A stretch of DNA of 64,000 nucleotides. It comes from Buddleja alternifolia. Taxonomy: Eukaryota; Streptophyta; Magnoliopsida; Lamiales; Scrophulariaceae. Positions 46,514 to 56,940 of the stretch are shown here, in pieces. Numbering within the stretch: position 1 is the stretch's first letter; every line of letters starts with the position of its first letter. Under the pieces are notes generated by a model that saw only the letters and a list, made by a program, of their open reading frames with translations, searched no databases and was not told the origin of the DNA. Both the position numbers and the translations under genes were made by a program. Where the stretch lies: NCBI GenBank assembly GCA_019426215.1, contig CM033393.1, positions 3,754,046 to 3,818,045 of the forward strand, written 5' to 3'.

Positions 46514-47540
46514 GACTTGAACATATAAATTGTAGACTTTCATATAGACTTTGTAACCACACAAGAATGGACTCATTCCGATACCCGAGTGAAGAAATAT
46601 AACAAGTAAAAAATGACACATTAAAGTAATTTTTTAAAGAAAATAATAACGTTATCTATGTTTCCGGTTCATTTTTCTCCCTTTGTCGTTCAGTTTGAGT
46701 TTTGACTTGAACACATAAATTGTAGATTTTCATATAAACTTTGTAACCACACAAGAATAGACTCATTTCGATACCTTAGTGAAAGAATATGACAAGTAAA
46801 AAAGACACACATATACGGATTTTTCAGAAAAAAATATTTTGTTATCGTCTTCGGGATGATTTTTCGACATTTTTGTACATTTTCAGGCTTCGACTTCAAC
46901 ACAAAAAATGTAGATTAACTCACAAAGTTTGTAACGGTATGAGAATTGATTCATTTCAATATCCGAGTGAAAAAATACAACATGTTAAAAAGGAATGGAT
47001 TTTTCCGAAAAAAATATTTTTTCGTCATCTTCGGGATGATTTTTGACCTTTTTTGTACATTTTCAGGCTTCGACTTCAATACAAAAAATGTAGATTGACT
47101 CACAAAGTTTGTAACGGTGTAAGAATTGATTCATTTCGATATCCGGATGAAAAAATACAACGTATTAAAATGGAACGGATTTTTTGGAAAAAAAATATTT
47201 TTCATCATCTTCGGGATGGTTTTTCGACATTTTTTGTACATTTTCAGGCTTCAACTTCAACACTAAAAATATAGATTGACTCACAAAGTTTGTAACGGTA
47301 TAAGAATTGATTCATTTCGATATCCGGGTGAAAATATACAATATGTTAAAAAAGATATATATATACGAATTTTTTGGAAAAAAAAAAAATTTCGTCATCT
47401 TCGGGATGATTTTTCTACATTTTTTGTACATTTTCGGGCTTCAACTTCAACACAAAAAATGTAGATTGACTCACAAAGTTTGTAACGGTGCAAGAATTGA
47501 TTTATTTCGATATTCAGGTTTAAACATACATTAAATTTAA
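46514..47540. repeat. tandem repeats of 180-190 bp, left arm
   Basis: The marker GACTTGAAC/GACTTCAAC recurs at 46514, 46704, 46892, 47072, 47253 and 47443. Units share AAAATGTAGATTGACTCAC, AAAGTTTGTAACGGT, ATTGATTCATTTCGATATCC and CATCTTCGGGATGATTTTT. The outer two units are the most diverged; the last is partial. Confidence 0.9.
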
Positions 47541-47554
47541 TAAAGACGTTATTA

Positions 47555-48580
47555 AACATGTTGTATTTTTTCATCCGGATATCGAAATGAATCAATCCTT
47601 ACACCGTTACAAACTTTGTGAGTCAATCTACATTTTTTGTGTTGAAGTTGAAGCCCAAAAATGTACAGAAAATGTAGAAAAATCATCTCGAAGATGACGA
47701 AAAATTATTTTTTTTCCAAAACATTTGTATATATATGTCTTTTTTAACATATTGTATATTTTCATCCGGATATCGAAATGAATCAATTCTTATACCGTTA
47801 CAAACTTTGTGAGTCAATCTATATTTTAGTGTTGAAGTCGAAGCCTGAAAATGTACAAAAAATGTCGAAAAACCATCCCGAAGATGATGAAAAATATTTT
47901 TTTCCGAAAAATCCGTTCCTTTTAATATGTTGTATTTTTCCATCCGGATATCGAAATGAATCAATTCTTACACCGTTACAAACTTTGTGAGTCAATCTAC
48001 ATTTTTTGTGTTGAAGTCGAAGCCTGAAAATGTACAAAAAAGGTCAAAAAATCATCCCGAAGATGACGAAAAAATATTTTTTTCGGAAAAATCCGTTCCT
48101 TTTTAACATGTTGTATTTTTTCACTCGAATATTGAAATGAATCAATTCTCATACCGTTACAAACTTTGTGAGTCAATCTACATTTTTTGTGTTGAAGTCG
48201 AAGCCTGAAAATGTACAAAAAATGTCGAAAAATCATCCCGAAGACGATAACAAAATATTTTTTTCTGAAAAATCCGTATATGTGTGTCTTTTTTTACTTG
48301 TCATATTCTTTCACTAAGGTATCGAAATGAGTCTATTCTTGTGTGGTTACAAAGTTTATATGAAAATCTACAATTTATGTGTTCAAGTCAAAACTCAAAA
48401 CTGAACGACAAAGGGAGAAAAATGAACCGGAAACATAGATAACGTTATTATTTTCTTTAAAAAATTACTTTAATGTGTCATTTTTTACTTGTTATATTTC
48501 TTCACTCGGGTATCGGAATGAGTCCATTCTTGTGTGGTTACAAAGTCTATATGAAAGTCTACAATTTATATGTTCAAGTC
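47555..48580. repeat. tandem repeats of 180-190 bp, right arm
   Basis: Inverted copy of the left array; the reversed marker ends near 47649, 47839, 48018, 48199, 48389 and 48580. Spacing matches the left arm within a few bases. Confidence 0.9.
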
Positions 48581-48674
48581 AAAACTCAAAAATGCACGAA
48601 AAAAGGAGAAAAACGAGCGGGAAATAAGAAAAAAAACCAAAAGATAAATAACAACAAAAAAAAAAATATTGGCC

Positions 48675-48903
48675 ATTCCGCGCTGAGTCAGCGCGGAATG
48701 GGCCAAATTTATTTAAAAAAAAATAGAAATTGCTGCCATTCCGCGCTCGGGCAGCGCGGAATGTCAGTCGGTCAATTGACCGACTACCATTCCGCGCTGA
48801 CGTGGCGCGGAATGCCTTTGAATTTTTTTAAAAAAATATATATTCTATTCCGCGCTGACGTGGCGCGGAATCTGGCAGATTCCGCGCTTACGTGGCGCGG
48901 AAT
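48675..48903. repeat. hairpin cluster, right arm of the foldback element
   Basis: Mirror image of 46191-46419, at the exactly symmetrical distance from the element end. Here the hairpin that is imperfect in the left arm has a full stem. Confidence 0.9.
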
Positions 48904-49059
48904 GTGCTATTATCTGAGCACTATTTTTTTGTGTATTATTTTCTTAATTTTGATTTAATTTTGTATTATTTTTTTAAAATTCTCCCCTAAACACCACCCA
49001 AAGGAAAGGATAGTAAAGCGTCTCCTATTTTTAAAAGATTGAAAGAGGAATCAAGTTAT

Positions 49060-49385
49060 TTGATATTTGACTCAAATTAATTCGTTAGAAGCTCATTTGA
49101 GTTCAGTTCGTTAACGTATCAAATCAAGCTTGAACAACTTTTTTGTGTTTTATAAGTTTTAACGATTGGCTCGAGCTCGACTCAATTAGTAAAAATTGAT
49201 AAAAATATGTACAAAAAAGTCATACTACTCGAGTTCGACTCGTGTTCGGCTCGCTTAAAGCTCGTTTGAGCTCGGCTTAATTAAAAATCAAACAAGCTCA
49301 AACACAAATTTTAAAGTTCGATTGTAATTCAAACAAGTTTAAACAACAACTCTTTCGGATCGGCTTGACTCATTTACATCCCTAC
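49060..49385. mobile_element. hAT-like MITE rich in CTCGAGCTCG, copy 2 (left end lost)
   Basis: Follows the 13.9-kb copy closely (GCTCGTTTGAGCTCG, TACTCGAGTTCGACTCGTGT, AACAACAACT) to the right end TTTACATCCCTA. The TAGGG left end is missing. Confidence 0.7.
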
Positions 49386-51610
49386 CTATTTTTATTGATA
49401 CAAAGTATGGCGTGTACTCATGTATTTAGAGGTTTATAAGCTTTTATATATCTTATAAGATACGAATTTCACTTGAGAATAAATCTTTTAAATGTTTTGG
49501 TTAAAATAAAATCATAAAACATATTAGATGTAAATACTGACAATTATGTAACTAAGACAACCAAATAAGGAGGTTTATTAAGATTTTACGAATTAAGATG
49601 GGATTTTTAACTTATTTTCAAAACACTTAAAAGTTTCTCAACATTATATTTTGATATTTATAAATTCTTTTCCAGAAAAAATATCTAAAATATGTGGAGT
49701 TTACATAAGTTCCCAAACACTTTTTTTAATGGTGGATAGGGATTGGATTTGAAGGTATCTTTCTTGGGTATAATTTTAAGTTTTATATGTAATAAATAAA
49801 ATTCAAATATTCATCTCCCTTAAATTCTAGATCGTCATTGTAGTCGAGTTAAAATATTCATGATCCAAATGCTTACTATGGATTTGGTCATCCTTGTGTT
49901 AAACAAACACATAATGTTTAGATTGTGGTACGGACAAATCACATTTAACGTTGTATACTTTTGGTCCGGTATTTTACGAAAATCTCATATTGCACCCATA
50001 AGTTATAAAAATTCTCACATTTGACCCCACAACCAATTCCCCTAAAAAAATTAACGATTTTATTAGTAAGAGGGAAAAAATCGAAAAACTTAGAAAATCA
50101 ATATGAATTTTTTTGGGTAATTTTCATGAAGTGTTTAATAAATGCAAAAAAAATTATATATAATTATTTTAATAAATGTGAATTTTAATTCTTTTTTCTT
50201 ATCTGACTAACGAATCCGTTAGTTTTTGTTTTGACATATATTGGTCATGGACCACATGTGCAATTTTTTTACGACATATAAGATGCTATCTAAAATTTTT
50301 GTAAAACATCACGATCAAAAGTGTAAAACAATTATAAAAAAAGAAAGTGATTTACCCTGTTAAAAGTAGTTGTACCTTCGGTTTTCCCACCGACCGCACT
50401 GCGCACCGTATCCGGTTAAAAGTAATTCTCACATAGAAGATTTGCCTCATTGCTTCTTGAAAATTACAAATTCTACACCTACCTTTAGAGATTGCTTCTA
50501 TGAATCTTTTATTACATACTCTAATTTTAAAATGTAAACTAGATAACTTTTTCTCATTTGTTCACTCCCTTAACTTAAGTATGGATGATTCTTTGAAGTT
50601 ACTCGGTTTTGAAATTCCAAAACAATTACAATTATTTTGTTAGTTACTATAACGAGTATAGTCAAATTTGCGACTTAAAAGCACTTTTAAATATACATTC
50701 ATCTAGATCAACAATTTCAAATACAAATACAGTATTAATATCAAACTAAAATAAAAATCGTAGTGGACCAAAGATTTTTTTTTTTTTTTTTATCTCTTTG
50801 AAGTATTCAATGTTCTGAGCATATTCCAATGAATTAGCCCTACTATAATTTTTAGGAATTATTTAGGCAGAAAATTCCAATAATATAATAATGCATTTTA
50901 CTTTTTTTGTCAACTTCCAGCTGAAATTCAATGCTTCGTTGATAATTAAGATAAGCTTTTCAATTATTTATTCCTTTTGAAGAAACCGGCTTTATCATAT
51001 TTATCATAATCAAATTATAGAATAAATGGCACTTCATTCCCCAAATTTCAGCAATTTAGCATACCACCCTTCAAAATTAATTTCAATACATTTTATCCCT
51101 TCAACGTACTTTCATGATGACAATTTGCACTCACGGTCAGAAAAATATTGTGACACAATTATACATAGTAGAAGATCTGGAATTACTGTTATGATCAGCC
51201 ATGGATTTCAACTACTGCATTATCAATGCATATATTACGTATTGTTCATCATCATCGTCCTCAATTATTTTGGATTTGTATATATAACACTATTTGCAGG
51301 AATAGCGTTTGCCCATAACTCTATTTTCTCTGTATTTCATAGACCAATGTTAAATGTATACAATTCAAAAACCAAATATATATGTGTGTGCACGCACGCT
51401 CTAAAATGCGATTTTAAATAACAAGCTGAAATATATAATCTTGTCAAAAAATTATATGGTTAAAAACAAAATGCATCTTTGAACCACCTCTCCATTATCA
51501 AACTGGCACCTTAATATGACCGAAAGGATTTTTGGTACATTAGAGATCACTTTTGATATCTTAGAAAGTTCATGGGTGCAGTTTGTATTTAATTCAAATT
51601 ATATAATAGA
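49386..51610. other. intergenic DNA
   Basis: AT-rich. Segments 49950-50010 and 50285-50350 are loosely inverted and may be an old foldback MITE. A 131-codon frame at 51026 shows no protein-like pattern. No gene accepted. Confidence 0.45.
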
Positions 51611-51615
51611 AAGTG

Positions 51616-52141
51616 TGTTAGGAATCAAGGCTCTCAATGGTGAAAAACAACGGAAAAAACAAGAATAATATGAGAAAACAAAAGCAAGAAGAAAGACACA
51701 ATTTTTCTGGTGGAAACCCAATCAAGGGAAAAACCACCTCCAACTAGATTTTATTTCAACTCTCAAAGTGATTTAAAGTTAATTACAATGTTTAAGTCTA
51801 GCTATTTATAATAGTAGAGCACTTCTAAACCCTAACTAACTAGGAAATACAATTCTAATACAAAGGGAAGAAGTCTAAACATAATAAGAAACAAAAAAGG
51901 AGTTCAAAACATGCTAAAACCCGCCTGCCCGACTTGCCTGCTCGGGCTGCCCAAATTTTCGCCGACTGAGTTTAGCCACGGCTAAAACATTCTTAGTCGC
52001 GGCTAAATGCACAAAATGTTTGCGTAGCCATGTAGCCCTGGCTAAAATCCCTGTAGCCGCGGCTACCAAGTCTTTCACCCTTTTTCACCCCGTTTCCACT
52101 TGCTTCGACTCTCTTTTTGATCCGGCTCCACTAACCCAACA
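51616..52141 (-). repeat. 3' LTR of Copia-2
   Basis: 526 bp. Between about 51967 and 52065 lie four TAGCC.CGGCTA-type palindromes (TAGCCGCGGCTA and variants). A TATA box (TATAAATAG on the minus strand) lies near 51805. Confidence 0.93.
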
Positions 52142-52249
52142 ATCTCCCACTTGGAGATTGATCAAAAATAGCTTGAACTTCAACTTAAACAAACAATTTT
52201 CACTTATCCTAAGTGAAAAAACTCAATCTAGTTGGAACATCCCCAAAAA

Positions 52250-53483
52250 TCAATGGAGATAAATCGAGGCATCTCCATGCCCCATCAATTCGTCCGGCTC
52301 AAGTGACCCCCACTTGATGGACTCTCTCTTCTTCAACGTGTACAATGTTCCCTTTCTCGAACCATTTGCCACTACTCTATTCTCTTTGGTGATCACCCAA
52401 GATCCACCACTGAATACCGTGGTATATCCTTCTCGGTCTAACTGACCCACAGATATAAGGTTCCTCCTAAGACCCAGAACATGTCTCACCTCACTCAATT
52501 TGAGTCTTACTCCATCGGCATCCTCGATGTCAACATCACCCTTACCTACTGTGTTCAAGGTTTCTTCTCCTCCTAGACAAACCTTTCCAAACTCACCGGA
52601 AACATAGTTGGCCAACATTCTTTCCTCCGATGTAGAGTGATAGGATGAACCTGAGTCCAAAATCCAAGTACCCCTTGGATCCTCGGTACAACAAACCAAA
52701 GCATCACCATGATCCTCCGCCACGGTACTCACGGATCCCTTGCCACGGTACTCACGGATCCCTTATCTTGCTTCTTCTTCCTATTTTTTTTCGGCTCCTT
52801 GCACTTGTTTTGGTAGTGCCCGTATTCCCCGCAATTAAAGCATTCCACTTCCTCCATGCATTTTTTTCGCTGACTATTTCTTCCTCCGACACTCAAGGCT
52901 CCTGCCATAATTTCCCCAGATTCTTTCCTACGAATGTCCTCGCTCAGAATCATATCCCAGATTTCTTGAAGCTTCAGAGTCTTATCCTCGGAAGAATTAC
53001 TTACCGCAGTCACAATTGCACTCCAACTATCAGGCAATGATGAAAGTAGGATCAAAGCTTGGATCTCATCATCGAACGTGATTTCTATTGAACTCAACTG
53101 AGTAATCACGTTAAACTTGTTGATGTGATCCGTCACAAATCCACCTTTACCCATCCTCAAATTAAATAATCTACGCATCAAATATACCTTGTTCGAGGTG
53201 GATGGCTTCTCATACGTATTTGATAGCGCTTCCATCAGACCCATTGTAGTCTTCTCTTTGATGATGTTGAAAGTAACTTCCTCGCCAGTGTCAACCGAAT
53301 CACACCCAGAGCTTGGCGATCTAGCAACGCCCAATCTTCATCCGTCATCTTCGCCGGCTTCTTTCCCGTCAACGGTTAGTGTAACTTTTTTTTATACAAA
53401 TAATCCTCTATTTGCATCTTCCAAAACCCAAAATCCCTACCATCGAACCTATCTATCTTAACTTTTTCCTCATCACCAGCCAT
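52250..53483 (-). pseudogene. Copia-2 gag and protease (broken)
   Basis: Starts at 53483 with KVKIDRFDGRDFGF after the initiator Met. An in-frame TAA follows near residue 36, then a frameshift near 53300. Gag continues 53334-52729 (MRRLFNLRMGKGGFVTDHIN, ALILLSSLPDSWSAIV) with a CCHC knuckle (CFNCGEYGHYQNKC). A tandem 23-bp duplication near 52718-52763 shifts the frame and makes a stop. The protease (WILDSGSSYHSTS) and the stretch to GTLYTLKKRE follow to 52250. It is a sister of the Copia-1 gag. Confidence 0.9.
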
Positions 53484-53592
53484 AGCTCCCACTCGACAAA
53501 AATCTCAAAACTAATCTAAACTCTCGTGTTTACCCTCGGATCTAGTTCTAAGACGTCTCCTAAAACTCAATACCTTATGCTCTGATACCAGT

Positions 53593-54108
53593 TGTTAGGA
53601 ATCAAGGCTCTCAATGGTGAAAAACAACGGGAAAAACAAGAATAATATGAGAAAACAAAAGCAAGAAGAAAGACACAATTTTTCTGGTGGAAACCCAATC
53701 AAGGGAAAAACCACCTCTAACTAGATATTATTTCAACTCTCAAAGTGATTCAAAATTAATTACAATGTTTAAGTCTAGCTATTTATAATAGTAGAGCACT
53801 TCTAAACCCTAACTAACTAGGAAATACAATCCTAATACAAAGGGAAGAAGTCTAAGCATAATAGGAAACAAAAAAGGAGTTCAAAACATGCTAAAACCCG
53901 CCTGCCCGACTTGCCTGCTCGGGCTGCCCAAATTTTCGCCGACTGAGTTTAGCCACAGCTAAAATATTCTTAGCCGCGGCTAAATGCACAAAATGTTTGC
54001 GTAGCCATGTAGCCGCAGCTAAAATCCCTGTAGCCGCGGCTACCAAGTCTTTCACCCCGTTTCCACTTACTTCGACTCTCTTTTTGATCCGGCTCCTCTA
54101 ACCCAACA
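53593..54108 (-). repeat. 5' LTR of Copia-2
   Basis: 516 bp. The palindrome array is at about 53949-54045, some 60-160 bases from the LTR start on the minus strand. The TATA box is near 53780, so the array lies about 170-270 bases upstream of it. Confidence 0.93.
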
Positions 54109-54360
54109 AAGTGACCGTGTGAGAGGGAGTTTTTGTAATTATACAATAAATTAGGGGGCCGTGCATAATTTTACCGAATAGAAAACAGCGTCTTCTGGTC
54201 GGTGGTTAAACATCCGGTATGACCACTAAAACCATAACTGGTCACATGGAAAAATTCAATGAACAAAACCACTATCTATCTTACAACAATAAACAAACAA
54301 AGAAAACATTGTACTATCATTTATCACCTGGCATCCTTATCCATTTCCCCATCACCTATA

Positions 54361-54368
54361 TGTGTGTG

Positions 54369-54401
<33 letters not shown>
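54361..54401. repeat. (TG)n(TA)n(CA)n self-complementary microsatellite
   Basis: TG, TA and CA units in this order form a perfect inverted repeat. It lies about 90-130 bases upstream of the small gene at 54490 and could serve as its TATA region. Confidence 0.85.
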
Positions 54402-54402
<1 letters not shown>

Positions 54403-54489
54403 CCAAACTCAACCTGATCATCATTACACACCAACTTCATCAAAAACACAATTCGAGTACTTAATTAAATAATTAGCAGGAAAATTAAA

Positions 54490-54756
54490 ATGGCAGATAT
54501 AGCAATGTTGGTTGCAGAAGAATACGAGAGGAGGGTGAAGAAGTCGAGAAAAATTGGTGAAGAGATTGATTTGATGTCTTGTGTTGGAGTTTTGGGGCAC
54601 GATTTTAAAGGGTTATTTTCTTCTTCTTCTTCTTGGATTAAAGAGAAGGAAGATAAAATGGTGGAGGAGATTTTGCTGATCACTACTAAATTAAGGGTTT
54701 TAAAGCCCAAATCACAGATGAGTTTAGCTGCTAGTTATGGATTCTTTTCTGCTTAA
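54490..54756 (+). CDS. small plant-specific protein of unknown function (88 aa)
   Basis: A complete intronless frame from ATG at 54490 (context AAAATGGC, good for plants) to TAA. It begins MADIAMLVAEEYERRVKK and ends MSLAASYGFFSA. Both ends look like conserved blocks of short uncharacterised plant proteins that I recognise only as a pattern and cannot name. The middle is Ser-rich (FSSSSSWIK) and then charged (EKEDKMVEEIL, probably helical). There is no signal peptide or membrane span. An AC-rich, AT-poor leader of some 80 bases and a microsatellite that may act as TATA box precede it. The frame on the opposite strand is a by-product. Confidence 0.75.
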   Translation: MADIAMLVAEEYERRVKKSRKIGEEIDLMSCVGVLGHDFKGLFSSSSSWIKEKEDKMVEEILLITTKLRVLKPKSQMSLAASYGFFSA

Positions 54757-54911
54757 TTACAGAAATAATCTAGCTACCTACTTCTCTCTAGCTGTATGTA
54801 TGTATTTTTATGTATGCATTTGTATGTATGTTTTGATTTTGCTAATTGATTTATCACAAGTGATTGCACTCTAATTAGTTTTATGATCATTGTTTTTGGG
54901 AAATTGGAAGA

Positions 54912-56113
54912 TATTAATTAGGGTAATCACTTGTATAGTCCCTCTAATTTTTATTTGTGTAATTTTGGTTTTTTTATTAATAATTGTGGCACATTAGCTC
55001 CATCAGATTGGTCCCTGTAGACATTTTTTGGTCTATTTCTTCCAGTCTGGCCAACTCAACAAGTGAATTACACATGCTTTTCATCGGGGGCTTTTTTGTT
55101 CATTCCGATCCAAAAATTTCAGTGGTAAATAAAATAAAAAAAAAAAGGATAAAAAGAAGATCAAAATCAAAGCATTTAGTTACTAAGTGTAAAAAGGAGA
55201 AAAAAGATAGGCTATGATAGGTTAAAATCTTCACTAAAATACCTCAAAAAATCCAACAAAAAAGGCGAGATTGTGTGTGTTGTACGACATCCAAAAATTT
55301 TCATCAATTTTAGAAAATGTAGAAGAGGGAATATTACGCCTTTATATGGTAAGTTTTTTAATCCGCATTGGATGATAATGTCATGTGTTTAGCTATAGTA
55401 ATAAGGTTTATTTTAATATTAAATCATTGTTAATTTCTCTTTGATTGATAAAATAGTATTTTTTTTGTTCATTTCCCTAGGTTCATACTGAAATAAAATA
55501 ATATTAGAGTTGTGTCTGCCTTTATTTAGGATTAAAGTGACACTTTAATTTTCTGATTTTTTGGGTTGGAAGGGACAAAATAACCCTGATAAAAAAATAT
55601 GTGTAATTCACGTGCTAAGTTGACAGAAGAAAATAGGTCGGAAAGTGTGTTAAGGGATTAATGTGGAACATATTTTATAGTATAGGGACTAATGTGCCAC
55701 AATTATTAGTAACAGGACCAAAGTGACACAAAACGAAAATTAGAGGGACCATAGAAGTGATTATCTATACTCTTTTATAAAGCACAAACACCATAGAGTA
55801 ACTACTTTTGGTGTGTTTTGGAGGGCCATGACTAAATTACCCCCAATTAAATTTTAAATAATTTTTATCCATTCTTCTCTCTTATTTCACGTATCTCAAC
55901 TTTTACTATATTCTCTCTCTCACCCACTCTCTCTCCTATGTCATATTGTCATTTTGTTTTTCACCCAAATTTTTTAATCCTTTGTTCAATTCATTTATAT
56001 TTATTTACAAAATCTCAAATAAAATGCTCACATATTAATGAATTTTTTATTAAATTTTTTATTTACTCAGCACACGCATCGAGTGTGCCCACGCGACTAG
56101 TTCCTATTAATCA
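54912..56113. mobile_element. MULE-type foldback MITE carrying a Helitron in its end
   Basis: Element 54921-56104 begins GGGTAATCACTTGTATAGTC; the right end is GACCATAGAAGTGATTA, then a Helitron (55764-56100), then TTCC. Flanking 9-mers TATTAATTA and TATTAATCA differ at one base. Without the Helitron the TIRs extend about 100 bp (shared TAGGGACTAATGTGCCACAA-type sequence). Non-coding. Confidence 0.8.
55764..56100 (+). mobile_element. Small non-autonomous Helitron, copy B
   Basis: 337 bp, TCTATACTCTTTTATAAAGC ... hairpin GCACACGCATCGAGTGTGC, CCACGCGA, CTAG, inserted between A (55763) and T (56101). Nearly identical to copy A at 39.2 kb, in the opposite orientation. Confidence 0.92.
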
Positions 56114-56189
56114 TATTGCAAATTAACTATGCATTTAATTTTCTCTCGAAATGAAAGGACAAAATTGTCATTTTGCTGAAACAGTGATC

Positions 56190-56690
56190 AAATTTGATCA
56201 TGTGCCCCAGTCAAGCTCGAGCCGAGCTTGGTCAAAATTCTGAACTCGAGCTTGAGCCAAGAATTTCGAGCTCGAGCTCGTTCGAACCCGAGCCTGGGTC
56301 GAGCTTAGCCGAGCCGAGCTCGAGCTCATAATTTTTTTTATTTAATATATATTATATTACTAATTTTGTATTAATATATATATATATATATATATAATTA
56401 ACTATAATCATCATAAATATTTAATATTTAATAACTAATACATATATAATATTATAAGATATTATATTATATGTATGTATAGATTAAAAAAAAATTATAT
56501 AATATATATTAAAAAAATTTAAAAATATATATAATTTTTTTATTAAGGCTCGCAAGCCTTCGAACAGGCATAGTTGGGCTCGAGCTTTGATCGAGAAAAA
56601 AGCTCGGCTCGTTGCGCGCGTTTGAGCTCGAATTTTCTCGAGCTCGAGTCTAGCTTCTTTCGAGCCGATTTGGCTCGGTGGTTAACCCTA
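56190..56690. mobile_element. decayed element rich in GAGCTCGAG (hAT-like)
   Basis: Both ends are dense in GCTCGAGC motifs (CAAGCTCGAGCCGAGCTTGG on the left, TTCTCGAGCTCGAGTC on the right) around a TA-rich centre. It is related in style to the elements at 13.9 and 49.1 kb. Ends and TSD are uncertain. Confidence 0.55.
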
Positions 56691-56940
56691 GTTTAAGGGC
56701 TTCTTAGTTGATGCCACCTCAAACTAAGGTGGTAGATGGCCGGGTCGGGTTTGTAATTGGTTCCAACTTGGTCGAGCCCAATACGAGTTCAAATTCATGG
56801 GTCCAATATGAGTTGCGTTTCAATTGATATAAAATAAATTTGCATTATAATTGGGCCGTCCAAACAGACCCACCGTGGATTGGATTCATAGTGAAAACAA
56901 AATACACCAAATGACCAAATTAATAATTCTAATATAACTA

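Larger units (their letters stand above)
46100..48994. mobile_element. Giant foldback element (2.9-kb near-perfect palindrome)
   Basis: Element 46110-48984, flanked by an exact 10-bp direct repeat CCCTAAACAC (46100-46109, 48985-48994). The two arms of about 1.43 kb are inverted copies around 47547 with almost no spacer. Landmarks in the outer 400 bp are symmetrical to the base, and those further in to within 4 bases. Ends are GAGAATTTTAAAA...TTTTAAAATTCTC. Each arm has, from outside in, an AT-rich end, five GC-rich hairpins, and about six tandem units of 180-190 bp. No transposase is present. A 10-bp TSD with long repeat-built TIRs fits Foldback/FARE-type elements, related to Mutator. The long open frames that appear twice (161 codons, mirror images) are by-products of the palindrome. 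Confidence 0.93.
51611..54113 (-). mobile_element. Gag-only Copia element (Copia-2), LTR-complete
   Basis: Element 51616-54108 (2.49 kb), with the 5-bp TSD AAGTG on both sides (51611-51615, 54109-54113). It has two closely similar LTRs of about 520 bp, a primer site for initiator tRNA-Met (TGGTATCAGAGC, next to the right LTR) and a polypurine tract (AAGTGGGAGATT) next to the left LTR. The interior holds only gag, protease and a short pre-integrase remnant; integrase, RT and RNase H are absent. Intact ends and TSD show that this is an inserted element rather than a fragment. Loss of pol could have come before or after insertion. Confidence 0.94.

Noticed and set aside
46136..46621. A 161-codon open frame, mirrored at 48473-48958
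   Set aside because: It is read from the palindrome arms; its repeated residues (HSALSQRGM-like) come straight from the GC hairpins. Presence in both arms follows from the inverted repeat and does not show selection.
46514..48580. Regular repeats considered as a CRISPR-like array
   Set aside because: Units are 180-190 bp with no short-repeat/unique-spacer pattern, and the context is a plant nuclear genome.
51026..51421. 131-codon open frame
   Set aside because: No recognisable domain, composition like the surrounding AT-rich DNA, no supporting promoter or splice signals.
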